This document shows, one piece after another, positions 24,567-36,563 of a stretch of 64,000 nt of DNA (the stretch's first letter is position 1; each line of letters starts with the position of its first letter). Origin of the DNA: Panicum virgatum. Lineage: Eukaryota; Streptophyta; Magnoliopsida; Poales; Poaceae. Where the stretch lies: NCBI RefSeq assembly GCF_016808335.1, contig NC_053146.1:6611015-6675014 (forward strand), written 5' to 3'. The notes beneath the pieces are model-generated. The model was not told where the DNA came from. It saw only the letters and a list, made by a program, of their open reading frames with translations, and ran no database searches. The translations under genes were made by a program, and so were the position numbers.

Positions 24567-25649
24567 TGGCTTACATGTCTCATATGTGAATGTGAGTCGT
24601 TGACTCGTTTCATCAAAAAAAAGTGAATGCGGGTCATTTTGATCGAGGTGCACCCATGGCGAAAATTTTTAAATTTTTACCTTCGTCGTTAGATAATTTT
24701 TCATCTTGAGTGTAACATTCTTTTCTCTTCTCATCTCATGTTCCAGCAGTAGAAGAAAAAAAATGTTCTAAGCGCGTGGTTCCGTTAGCCTCGGCCCTCC
24801 TCAGCTTGCCTTCGTCTTCCAGCGCCGGCGCCGGCGGTGCGACGACGTCCTCTGGTGAACGTTCCATGGCGGAGCGACCGGTGGATGGATACGATCCGCC
24901 GCCATTCCGCCGGTCCGGTCGATTTTGACGGTGAAGACGAAGACGACCTCGAGCCGGCCACAGCGGGGGCGCTTTGCGGATTGGAGCTTTGGGCCTGCAG
25001 CTCAATCCCTTTGTCATGGGCTTGTACACGGGCCACTGCCGCATAGTGGGCCGTAGCCTGACCTGGGCGCCTTTGGAGCGATCCTGGGCTCGCTTTCAAG
25101 CTTTGGGCCAGGCTCGACGTTCTGCCTCGGTGAAATCTCGCTTAGGTTGAGCAGCTGACCTATCCACACCCTTCCTCCACACAACATGAAAGATGAACGA
25201 ACATGCCCTAAAAAAACAGAAAGAAAAAAAAGATGCACAAGACATGGGTGCATAATAGGGCATAGCATAGACTATACTAGTAGTACTATAGATCCTTTTG
25301 CCTTTCCAATTTGGTTGGCCTGATTGGCTCTTTTTTGTTGGGAGATGTAAAGAACGAAGGATAACTTGTTTGTTTCTGACTTCTGTCTTCTGATGAGATC
25401 GACCTGTACGTATGCTTTGCCTTGGCATTGTGGCAGGGAGATTCGGATGCACAATAATGGCCTACTCACGTGGCACGCAAGTTTTTGCCGACATGCTGCA
25501 CGCTCAAGACTGGTACGTACGTACATGATAAAAACTTGACCAGCGGGGGTGAGACCGCCCCCACGACATTGTTTGAGAGGTAGAATGACCTTCTCACAAC
25601 AGGCTAAGAAAACCTCCGAACTCCTGCCCCACCCGTACACGGGGGCCCG

Positions 25650-25830
25650 TCGCCTTGTGAGTTAGACCGGGCTCCACAGTGCTTTGGACATGGGACAAGC
25701 GAGAGAGTTTTTTTTTCTATATGAGCCGGGGATCGAACCCCCGACCTGGTGGTTTTCGCTTCCGCACTCCCACGAGCTGTCTGGATACAGACGTTCCAGC
25801 ACGAACCGGGCATCTCGTCGTATTTCTTCG
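25650..25830 (-). repeat. Possible tRNA-derived SINE
   Basis: On the minus strand, CAGCTCGTGGGAGTGCGGAAG and GGGGGTTCGATCCCCGG resemble boxes A and B of a tRNA-type promoter. The ends of the element were not found, and it does not form a full tRNA. Confidence 0.4.
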
Positions 25831-25869
25831 CCCAACAGCAAACTTTTTGGTGATGATATGATTAAGATT

Positions 25870-27226
25870 AATCAAGAGTGAAGGCGACTGCCGACTACTA
25901 CTCCATCTAATCACTTTATTAGTTGCCACAATGATTAGTACTTTTGCTACGAGCAGATCGCGAGTTCTCGACACACAGTTATTCATGAAAAGTGTACTTT
26001 TGCTATTTTTCTAAAAGAAATATATATGTCACGCAAGCAACATAATATTTTTATTTTTGAGCTCCAAAGCACTACAAGTTTTTTTTGTGCATTTTCTAAA
26101 TAGTTTCTTATGGGTGCATATATATGGTTTTTAATACAATAGTGGTGAGGAATGAGATTTGTTGGAGAGTATGTTGTTGCTGATTTGGTAAAAATATTGG
26201 GAAACTTGCCTAATATTCGAGAAAAATCATCGACGTCACTAATATAAAACTGTTGATCACTTGTATATGTCAGAAATTAAAACAAAGCATACCTTGTATT
26301 GAAAACGAACACTACTTAATTATTTTGCTAGTAGGGAGAGTACTGGGTACATACATGGCAAAGCTTAGAAGGGAGCTAATAAAGTTTTCCTGATCTAGTA
26401 CGTGCAGTTGATTGCTTCTTCATCGGTCGGCTTGTGTGCAAGCAAGTTGAACAACACGGCATGACTGGATGTACCTGAGCGTGCAGATCGTGGTGGTGTA
26501 CCGATTCAGCAAGATACTGTACTGGCACTTCCAATAACGCCGCGATCGCTTTGCTTAAATGCATCGCGCTGCACACCTTTAGTTGCACCACGGATGAGTA
26601 CGTGCACGGCTAGCTAATAGTAGATTCATTCATTATTGAAGTTAGCATCTAACATTATTTTTCTCCTCCTCTTAGTGAAAAACGTGCTCAAGCACGGTCG
26701 TGAAAAAATTAATATATCTCTCGTTTGAAATTAATTATTATTGCCATGCACCAATCCAGCCAGGGCAGTGCGTGCAAAAGCAAATGTTGAGGCCTCCAAA
26801 ATTGAGCCCCGGACGAAATGATAAAAATAAAACACTCACGTCAGTATGCACGAATTAGAAACACTCAATAGATTCTGTTGTGAAAGTTTCAGGTACCAGC
26901 AGCCATTATTTCCCTACAAAACATCGTGTGCCTTGGATTAGGCCGGCTAACCGTGCACTTTTAGCTAGCTATGCTTGCGCAATGCTTACGGTTTGCGGAC
27001 ACAATGGGCCCACCAAATGATTGCAATCAGGACATGGTTGCATGCATGCATGGAGGGAGGCGGAATGCATGGTGCTGGATCTCCATCTGACCGTACACCA
27101 CGCACAGTGCCCAAGCGCTAGGAAGCTGCAACATATCTCTCCTGGAAAAAAAGAAGGCGCCGCAAGCCACGGCCACGCACAACCGATGAGGCGGAGCCAG
27201 ACCCGGACAAGCGACCGACCTTCCAC
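25870..27226. other. AT-rich spacer, nothing recognised
   Basis: I see no gene, RNA or bounded element. Small open frames (for example 26376-26591, minus) carry no domain. Confidence 0.5.
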
Positions 27227-27229
27227 TAA

Positions 27230-28259
27230 GCGTGTGTTTGGTTGCGGGATCAATGGGTTGGGTTGGATCCAACCCGGATTTTGGGGACGGAGCCGACCCA
27301 TCCATTGTTTGGTTGTACTTCTGATTTTGGGGACGGAGTGAACCCATTTCATGTTTGGTTGGAGGAATTGGGAATACGGGTTGGATGGCACGATAACACC
27401 GTTAATGAGGGTCCCACTTGCCACCAATGGACCCCACCTGTCAATCTCTCACTTTTTTCTTTTTCTTTTATTTTTTCTCTCCCTTATCTTCTTCCTCAGC
27501 CCGTGCGCCCGGCCCCCCGCCTTGCCCTGCAGCGCTCGCCGGCCCCGGCATCCTCTGCCCGCTATGGCGTCCGCCCGCCTCGGCCTCCTCCGTCCGCCGT
27601 CGCCGCGGCCTGCCCCACCTCCTCCTCCTCCCGCCGCCGTGGCCGGCCCCCACCCCCTTCTCCTCCCCCTTCTCCCTCCCCTCCCTGGCCGGGCGCCGCT
27701 CCGCCGCGGGCCGCCGCGGACGAGCTCCGCCGCTGGTGCGAGCCGCCGCGGGCCGCCTCCTGGCCGGCGCCGCCCCCCACCCCCTTCTCCCTCCCCTTCC
27801 TGGCCGGGCGCCGCTCCGCCGCGGGCAAGCTCCGCCGCTGGCGCGAGCCGCCGCGGGCCGCCTCCTGGCCGGCACCGCCCCCCACCCCCTTCTCCGCCTC
27901 CTGGCCACCCCCCTCCGCCTCGTCTAGCCGCCGGATCCACGCGCGGCGCGGCCTCAGGTCCTCGCCGGGGCGCCGCGTTGGGGCCCGAGCTCGAGCGCTC
28001 CTTGCTGAGCTTGGCGAGCGGCGCGACTGGAGGTGGCGGGCGGCGCGGCAGGTGGCGACGGGTGCTGACGGAACGGACGGAAGAGGCACGGACGGGAGCG
28101 GGTTGGCTCTGTCCGCCAGTTTTCGGAGGACGGGGTAAACCCGCATCTAGAGGGAATATTCCCTTTTGGAGCCAACCCAACCCTCGGCTCTTCTATCCAA
28201 ACAACCGCGGGGACGGGTCCGCTCCGACCTGGCTGGTGCCGCTCTCCAACCAAACAGAC
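27230..28259. mobile_element. PIF/Harbinger-like non-autonomous element
   Basis: The left end GCGTGTGTTTGGTTG and the inverse of the right end, GTCTGTTTGGTTGG, are inverted. TAA flanks both sides (27227-27229 and 28260-28262), the 3-bp target of Harbinger elements. Sub-terminal GGTTGGATCCAACCC-like palindromes occur. The interior from about 27480 to 28130 is very GC-rich and has long open frames on both strands, but no recognisable protein. Confidence 0.6.
27683..27916. repeat. Two tandem 117-bp GC-rich units
   Basis: TGGCCGGGCGCCGCTCCGCC starts copies at 27683 and 27800. The two units are nearly identical through GAGCCGCCGCGGGCCGCCTC and the following CCACCCCCTTCTCC. Confidence 0.85.
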
Positions 28260-28293
28260 TAATGGCGCTCGCGAGAGATCAGAACGGCTGGGC

Positions 28294-28748
28294 TATAGGT
28301 GGCCAAACGGGCGGCCCGGCCCGACACGGGCCTGTTAAGGCACGGTCTGTTTAGGCACAGTCCACTTAGGCACGAAATTATTTATGGGCCGTGCCGTGCC
28401 TGCCCATGGGCCTCACTGCCGGCCCAGGCACGGCCCGATAGTGATTTAATCGTGCCGGACCGGCCTGTTTGACCCGGCGACCCGAAAATGCTTAAATAGG
28501 GTTTGAAAATGGGATGTGTTGGTATTTAAACGGGCCTATCGTGCTACCCATCGGGCTCATCGGGCCACCTATTTTCGGGCCGTGCCTGGACGTGTCCATG
28601 GGCCGTCATTGAGGCCCAGGCACGGCCTGGCTATCGGGCCCGTGCCGCCCGGAGCCCAATAATAATCAGGCCCGGGCCGTGCTCGTGCTGGGCTATTATG
28701 GGCCGGGCCTCGGGCCCCCATGGGTATCGGGCCAAACGGCCAACTATA
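28294..28748. mobile_element. hAT-type non-autonomous element rich in GGGCC motifs
   Basis: The left end TATAGGTGGCCAAACGGGC pairs with the inverse of the right end, TATAGTTGGCCGTTTGGCCC. The 8-bp flanks GGCTGGGC (28286-28293) and TGCCGGGC (28749-28756) match at 6 of 8 positions. The interior is dense in CGGGCC and GGCACGG. It appears to be the same family as 52634-53339. Confidence 0.65.
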
Positions 28749-28779
28749 TGCCGGGCTAATCACGCTTGCTGCGTGGCTC

Positions 28780-29040
28780 AGAGATTGTTTGGATTCATAA
28801 GCTAAATTTTAGACCATATTATATAAAAAATTTGATATTTAAAACTAATTGCATAATCTTAGGCTAAATGCGAGACGAATCTAATGATATATATTAATTT
28901 ATAATTAGCGGATGATTACTGTAGTATCATTGTGGCAAATTATGAATTAATTAGGCTCATTAGATTTGTCTCACGAATTAGCATCCATCTGTGCAAAAAA
29001 ATTTATAAAAAGATTTTATTTGATACTTCTAAATAGTATT
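28780..29040. repeat. Relative of the MITE at 24258-24566
   Basis: TTGTTTGGATTCATAAGCTA marks the left end, and AATTTATAATTAGCGGATGA with TTACTGTAGTATCATTGTGG matches the other copy. The right terminus is eroded. Confidence 0.55.
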
Positions 29041-31066
29041 TCCTTTTGATATGACATAGACCGAAAAGAAAACCCCCGTAAATAGGGGTGGTAAAGTGCC
29101 TTAAATTTTTGACAGAGACTGAAAAGATAGGGCTATAATCTCATTCAATTTTGAGCTAAAAATATTAAGAGCAATTAGGATTGGGAAGGGAGCATTAGGG
29201 CCGTGGCCCATTCCCATCCTACCCATAAACAAACAGGATCTTAAGGAAGCTGGCTAGTTAGTTTGCTTTGACGATCGAGCTGCTAGCTGGTGGCAGGGAC
29301 CCGCGCGCGTCCAGCGAGTACGTGACCGCCGGGAGTGGGAGAGATATCGAGCGAGCGAGTGACGCGACGGCATGATGGCGCGCCATTAGCTAGCTCATTA
29401 GCGGCATCGGCGTCGCTTGTGGCCAAAGCGTTTGTGGCGGCCGTGCTGATGGAGCTAGGTGGAAGACGACATTATTAGCTAGCTCCGACGGGACTGGGCA
29501 GTCCCATCCGCACGTCGTCGTTGAAGATGGCCGCCCCTGGATCTCCGGTGACTATATACTATATAGATATGCTGTGCGGCGAGGTCGAGTGCCAGCGAGG
29601 CAGCAGGTGTACACCTCGCTGAGACAGGCGGCTAGCTAGCTAGGTGGACGACGGGGGTTGCACGGCGTGTTCGTGACGCCTTCAATTTCTGAATGATTAA
29701 TACTACTGATGGGCGTATGATACGCGTGGATCACGGGGATGCATGAGCCCAGTGCAGTTCATGCCGCTGCCAGGTGTGTCTCTCTGCTGCGAACGCGCGC
29801 GTAGGCAAACGCATCTACTACTATACATACCCGGATACCAAGCTGAATACTCCAATTTTATTCAAAAAAAAGGGGCGAATACTCCATATAGGTGGTGCAT
29901 GGTACTAGTTTAGTATGGTATAACTGGCCGGTAAGTGGCTATACACTTGCTGGCATTGGATCGGAAGTTTTTTTCATACAAGCTGACATTCACCATGTTC
30001 GGCAGGCTGGAGCTGGAGGCTGGAGCTGGAGTGGTGTGAGAGAAAAATACTATTACCTGGCTGGTGGCTGGAGGCTAGTGCTGGAGTAATGTGAGAGAGA
30101 AATACTGTAGGGCTGGAGCTAGAGGCCGGAGCCAAACACGGTGATTGGATCGGAGGAAAAGGAAAAAAAATCACCTTGGAGTTTCAACACCAGGAATCTT
30201 TTTTTTTTAAAGTAATGACATCAAGAAGAATCTTATCCTCCGCAATATCCCAACGATGGCGTCAGATGCGGACGCGAAAGCTGCAGGTTCCAAATTTGCT
30301 TCCCATCTGATCAAACGCCGTGCGTAGAGGATCATCATTATCAGAGTATTAAAAGATGAATAATGGCGCGCACGGGTGCCGAACGCGTCCACGTGAGGAA
30401 TCGCTTCGGGGTGCGGGTGTACTCCATCGGCATGACGTCACCTCGCAGGTTGCCAATGGGATACCTTCTGGAACGTGCTTCCCGGAGAACGAAGGGAAAG
30501 GGGGAAAAGGGAGGGAATAATTCGGAACTGTCCTGCTGAGGCTTATACTAGTACGGAGTACACTGGAGTGATGGACCCGATTTTTTTCGGGTGTGGGTGC
30601 ATCAGGACAGACCCTCGTGTAGCGTTTCTTTTTGAATCTTCCGTGTCTGGTGGCTCCTCAGGCCCTCAGGTAGTATATCCCTACTGTTTTCATGCATGCT
30701 TCGTGGTTCTCAGAATTTTCACGAATGATATGAACCAAGAAAAAAAGGGTTTAGTTATTTCAGATCATTTTCTTGATAAAAACATGATAAAACGACCTAG
30801 AACGATGTTCCATGTAATTAATGTTGGAGTAAGATAGATGGTCTGAATCTAAAATACTAGGTTCCAACCATAATGAATCACGTGATATAGAAAACGACAT
30901 TTGGGTACCCACATGCACTCTTAGTTTACTACATTAGCCTGTATCGAGATAATCTGTCATGAACTTGTAGCAGCACCGCCTAAATTAAACCGGCTTAAGT
31001 GCACTCATCATCATCTTAATATTTAATCAAGTTACTGTGCACTTAAAACGGTGTAATCTGACAGGC
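29041..31066. other. Spacer with one small inverted-repeat element
   Basis: No gene is supported. At 29991-30143, CACCATGTTCGGC and the inverse of CACCGTGTTTGGC bound 153 bp of GGCTGGAGC-type repeats, with ATT on both sides: a likely short MITE. The stretch at 30683-30750 (TATATCCCTACTGTTTT) resembles part of the repeat at 39700, so this may be the flank of the same old repeat region. Confidence 0.4.
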
Positions 31067-31525
31067 TGTCGGGTAAATCCCGATTAAACTACTGTACTCC
31101 AGGATCACAATTGCACTAGTAGACCCGTACGAAGACGAGCACAGGTGACACAAGCATACAGCAAAATCCAAATTAATTTACAACACTGAGTTTTACAGAT
31201 AAAATTGATAGATCAAATACAGAGTTTTCAAAAGTACAGCGGAAGTTTAAAGCGGGTTTCCAAATACAATACGGTAGCTGCAAACGACGATAAAAGGTGA
31301 ACTCCACATCCTGACCACCGATGTGATGCCGATCTGCCCGACCTTCACGGAGAAGACGGGACTCACTCGACAGTCCACCCAGGAGGAAGTGGTTGTCCAA
31401 TCCAGGACGCACCGACCTCCTCGAAGTCAGCAGGGATACAACCTGCTCAAAGGGGTTACAACAACAACCCTGAGTATACTAATACTTAGCAAGTCTTACC
31501 CGACTATGATATATACTTAGCCAAT

Positions 31526-34500
31526 TGTAAGGACCACCGGGGTGTCCGACCTTAGAGGGGGGAGGGGGTGAATAGGGTCGCTAATTCTCTTTCTAACCTA
31601 GGGCTCAAACTACTTGCATAAGATAAACCTAACACGTCCGACACATGCTAGTTATGACTAAGATTTATCTATGCTACTCTCTACTTACCCCAAAAGACTT
31701 GCAACCTATAGCCAATCCTAATCAAACTAACTAGGAAAGTAAAGGCACGCAAGATAGAGTAAATTCGAAAACGTAGTGCGGTAAGTAAAGAGGTAAGGGA
31801 GAGAATATGAAACTCCCGTGAAGACACCAAGACACACGATTTAACATGGTTCAGTTAGGGCACCAAGTCCTTCCCTACGTCCACGGCCACTTGTCCAACA
31901 AGAACAAGTGTGATGCCGAGTCTCTTCACTTGATCACCGTCTTGCGTTCGCCACCAAGGCTCCCGGCAAGCAAAGGCTAAGTGACCCCAAGTCACCAAGA
32001 CAAGGCCACCGCCACCGTCTCTCTCGAAGCGTCACCAATGGCACCGTCTTCACTATCGGAGTTTCTCACCAAGAGGGGTCTCCTTCCCCGCACAAAGTGT
32101 CGTTGCCTCTCCACACCAAGTCGGATGGTCATACGATGAGTACACAAGATGCTTGCCGCAGCAAGACTTTTACTCAAGCTAGTTCTCTCAAGAACTAAGC
32201 CTAATCAAGCACTAAGCACTCTCACAAGTGTGCTTAAGCCTATATGATGTACAATGAAGCTCTAAGGTGGTTGGAGAGGATCTTTAACTCTTTTATGCTT
32301 CCATAGTCTCCAGCACTCTCAAATGAGGCGTGAGGTGGCATATATATAGCCCAACCCTTCAAACTAGCCGTTGGGAAAAGACTGACGAAATTCCTTAACG
32401 CCGGTTAATCCGACGCTCAGTCTTTGTCATCACCGGTTTAACCGGTGAACACATTTTTCCCAGCAACTAGCCGTTACTGCTCCAACGGCTACTTGATCAA
32501 TTGCACCGACGCTCTTGAATTCATCATTGGTTTAACCGGTGAGTGCAAGCTCAGAACCCCCCCGAAAAATGGAGTCTCTGGACAACTGCACCGACGCTCA
32601 ATTTGAGCATCGCCGGTTTAACCGGTGTTGAACCCTTGCCTCAGCTTCTGGATCCATTGCACCGACGCCATCATTTTTCCCATCGTCGGTTCATCTGGTG
32701 CACTCTGCTGTCTGAGTCCTCTGAGCTCATTGCACCGGTGAGTGTAATTTGCCTCACGTCGGTTTAACCGGTGAGTGCAAATTACCTCTGTCTTGGTCCT
32801 TTTGACCTGATTTCTTCGGAGTTTTGTATCTTTTCATAACTTGGACCTATAAGCCTGATAATGATCATCTTAACACATATATTAGTCCAAGGGTTGTTTG
32901 TGTCATCAATCGCCAAAACATTATATTGAAATATGGCATGAGAGGCCATTTTCGCTACAATCTCCCCCTTTTTGATGATTGATGACAACACAACCAAAGC
33001 AAGCAAGATGAATTGCAAGAATATAAAATTGATACCAAATTGAAAAGTTAGAAACTACTTAGCTTGCTCGGATGACATTTCAATGTCCAATGCTTATTTA
33101 GAGAATGTGTTGAGTTGATCTTAAGCATTGGCATTATGGTATAATACTATGGTTCAAAGGATCATTGATATTTCACTTCTCCCCCAAATGTGAACCATAG
33201 ATACATACCTCCCCCTATCACCATGCATTTCATTTGCCATTACACTTCCTCTTGGTCTTCTCCCCCTTATTGATGGCCTTCTAGGATCTCTCCCCCTTTG
33301 TCCCACCCAAAGGTTATCCTAGAATTTTTCTTCTTAGATGCTTGAAGATGTGGGGTCTTTTCATTGTATGCTTGCTTTGAGACATCTCTCCCCCCTTTGT
33401 CATCAAACACCCAAAAAGCGACCTAGACGGTCTACAACGGCCATTCACAAGGAAAGAGCATTAGTAGCAAAATGAATTAACTTGGTGAGAGGTGTTTTAC
33501 CTAGCCATGCCTCCCTATATCATTTATCTCTTCAATCTTTTGGAGTTATGGCTTGGTCTCCTTCCCTTGTCCAATCTTTCTTGATCAATTGATACCAATT
33601 GTAAGGTTAATTGCAATGTGCATCATCTTGATATCGAAGGATTGAGTGTATTACCATATGGACTAAGGGAGTGTGACTACAACAAATATCACTTTGAAAG
33701 CATGTTAGTCACAAAAACACAAGCTATAGAGTTAGCTCCCCCCTAAATATGTGCAATAGTGTTTGAATCACTTAACCAAATGTATGCACTTGTATTTCAC
33801 ATAATGGGGATCAAACTCTACAACTTGAAAACATGGCACCAATTGAAACAACATACCTTTGTTGAATTTGAGATACTACTTGTAAGATTTTATTTGTGGA
33901 AGGTGGTACCATTTTGAAGTGCATGTGCCATGCAAGAGTGGTGCATTTCACACCAAGATTAAGCTCATGTAGAATGCTTCAAGAATAAACATTAGTACAA
34001 GCAAACTACCATATGAAAATTCTAGGAAGGCATATCAAATGAAAGATACAAATAGTAAAGATAAGATCATGCATTCCTATAGAGGCATTGAGCTACAATG
34101 ATGCATGCAGGATATCAAATGAAATGAGATCATCCTTTTACCTTGCTCATTACCTCTTATGTAGGGGAGGGGAATTTGGGTCACTAATCTTTAATCCATA
34201 ACTTGGCTTTAATTCAACTTTGCATGATGCATCCCTACTCATGCATCCCAAACCTTGCCAAGCCTCCAAATTCCTCGTAACCGCTCTCATCTTCTAAGTC
34301 TTTGGATCCCAAACCCTTTGGGAGCCATCCATGGTATTGATTATTTCCTTAGGCACCCAAATAGGCCGGTTCCATCCTTGATGTCTCCACCCCATGGCAT
34401 GAGCAACCACCTTGCCATTTTACTTCTTCTTGAGAATGTAGCGGTCGCTCTTTTGCTTGAATTTGTAGGTGGGCTTGGTGTACACCAAGGAAGTCTTCAA

Positions 34501-36563
34501 GTATGGAGATTTGTTTTTCTTGATCTCCTTAGCCTTCTTGTGGCTCTTCTTTCTCTTGTTCAAGTTCTTGGGCTTGCCGTTTTCTTTGCCCTTTGCTTGG
34601 CCCTCTTTTTCCTTGCATTGGTAGGACTTGTGGCCTTCTTTGTGACACTTGAAACAAGTCACGGTTTCTCCCTTCTCAAGCTTCTCCACGCCCGCGGAGG
34701 TGTTATCTTGAGAAGGTTGGACTTGCTCTTGAGTGTACTTTCCTCTGAGCCGCCTCAAGTCTGCCATTAGCCTTTCTACCTCTTGTTTGAGCTCATCATT
34801 CTCCTTGGCAATGAGATCATCACATGTTTCTATAATTACATCCTCATTGCAAGGGGTTATATCACAAGAGGTAGACGCATCTACCTTGAAAATAGGAGTA
34901 TTGCAAGGAAATGATTTATCTGATGATGATTCAATTTTAGCTTCAAAGCTCTCATATTTTATTTTAAGTTCTTTATGCGCATTGTCTAACAAATTGAATT
35001 TGTTTAGCAAGTTCTCATATCTTGAGACAAATGAAGCATGAAGTTTTTCTTTAGCCTTGAGAGCTTTGATTTCTTCATTTTGTTTAGTGAGATATTCTTG
35101 TTGATTATGAAGAAGTGTCATCATCTCACTAATTTCATCAGTTTCAACATCGGATTCATCATTGAAGGAGGAGTTATCACTTACATCATTATTACCTAGT
35201 GCCATAAGACACATGGGTGGTGGTGATGTCCTCCGAGGGCGATGGGTGGTGGAGCTCTTGGAATTTTTCTTGTGACTTGAGCTTTCACCACTTTTCTTGG
35301 GTTTGTAGATGGCGGAGAGACCTTGAGATCTTGATTTGTTCTTTTTCTTCGCCATCTTCTCCATCCCAACCGCACTCCCTCTAATGAGAGTTTTGTACCC
35401 AAGCTCATGGAGCTCATGTACATGCTCGGCAATCTTGCGGTGATGGTATAGCACGGCCCTTGGATATTCTTCATCACTTGAACTTGATTCATCATCACTC
35501 TCATTCGCTTCTTCTTCTTCACTTGAGCTTGATGAGTCTTGTCGCCTTGGTTGATATTTGCATGAATGCTTGGCGGCAAGACTTTTGCGGCTTGAAGAAG
35601 AGGTGGACTCTTGCTCCTTCTTTGTCATTCCCATACTATACTCATGGGCAATGATTTGATTGATGACTTGGTTGGGTGTAAGCTTGACCAAGTCTTCTTT
35701 TTGCAAGAGTGAGTTGATGATGTCGTAGTCGGGCTTGCGAAGGCTTCGGAGGATCTTCCGGTTAACCTCCCAATACTCAACTTGATTGAGACCTAAGGCA
35801 TTAATTTTATTGACAAGAATATTTAATCGTGAGTACATGTCATGAGCATTTTCATTTGGAAGTTGTTTAAAGCTACTAAGCTCCTTGCCGAGAATATGAT
35901 AGTTTTGATTGGCAACATCCTTTGTGCCCTCATGATTCTTGACGATTTGCGTCCATAGCTTATGAGCATCTTCACAAGCATAAACATGATTAAACACACT
36001 ATCACATAGAGAGGACAATAGAATTGATTTTGCAATGGCATCATATTGTCTCTCGGCCTTAGTCTCATTTTTCTTGCCTAAATCGGTGACACGCCAAACA
36101 TCAAGCCCACGGGCTTGGAGATGTGCTTGCATAAGCACTTTCCATAGAGAAAAACCCATGCCATCGAAAAATGGAGTCTCTGGACAACTGCACCGATGCT
36201 CAATTTGAGCATCGCCGGTTTAACCGGTGCTGAACCCTAGCCTCAGCTTTTGGGTCCATTGCACCGACGCCATCATTTTTCCCATCGTCGGTTCATCCGG
36301 TGCACTCTGCTGTCTGAGTCTTCTTTGAGCTCATTGCACCGGTGAGTGTAATTTGCCTCACGTCGGTTTAACCGGTGAGTGCAAATTACCTCTATCTTGG
36401 TCCTTTTGACCTGATTTCTTCGGGGTTTTGTATCTTTTCATCCCTTGGACCTATAAGCCTGATAATGATCATCTTAACACATATATTAGTCCAAGTGTTG
36501 TGTGTGTCATCAATCGCCAAAATATTATATTGAAATATGGCATGAGAGGCCATTTTCGCTACA
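31526..36563 (-). mobile_element. Copia-type (SIRE-like) retrotransposon, gag only, 5' deleted
   Basis: The element is inserted in the LTR above, with target duplication CCAAT (31521-31525) and CCAAC (36564-36568). The 3' LTR is 31526-32959 (TGTAGCG...TCCTTACA on the minus strand). It is preceded by a polypurine tract, AAAAAGGGGGAGAT, at about 32960-32974. The 5' LTR survives only as 36165-36563; there a deletion fused it directly to the start of gag, removing the rest of the LTR, the primer-binding site and the leader. Between gag and the polypurine tract lies 1.3 kb of non-coding DNA. Protease, integrase and reverse transcriptase are absent. I count about 15 differences over the roughly 398 bases shared by the LTRs. 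Confidence 0.85.
34294..36159 (-). pseudogene. Copia gag polyprotein with an internal stop
   Basis: From the ATG at 36159 the frame is open for 579 codons to TAA at 34422-34420. It then stays open for 41 more codons to TAG at 34296-34294, and this second stretch reads like a normal gag tail. Residues 1-180 match the Copia gag (DUF4219/UBN2) type: FSLWKVLMQAHLQARGLDVW, KLWTQIVKNHEG and LTPNQVINQIIAHE. A Ser/Glu-rich linker and a predicted coiled region follow. A CCHC zinc knuckle of the form C-X2-C-X4-H-X4-C lies at residues 502-515. Gag forms the intracellular virus-like particle and packages RNA. The normal gag start upstream of FDG is lost in the deletion noted for the element. Confidence 0.8.

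Noticed and set aside
25700..25760. tRNA gene on the minus strand
   Set aside because: Only the T-arm region resembles a tRNA; no complete fold could be drawn.
27242..28262. Two plus-strand frames of about 300 codons
   Set aside because: They are Pro/Ala/Arg-rich repeats inside a non-autonomous element, overlapping each other and antisense frames.
34255..34770. Plus-strand leucine-rich frame resembling a membrane protein
   Set aside because: It is antisense to the Lys-rich end of the Copia gag frame, which explains its composition.
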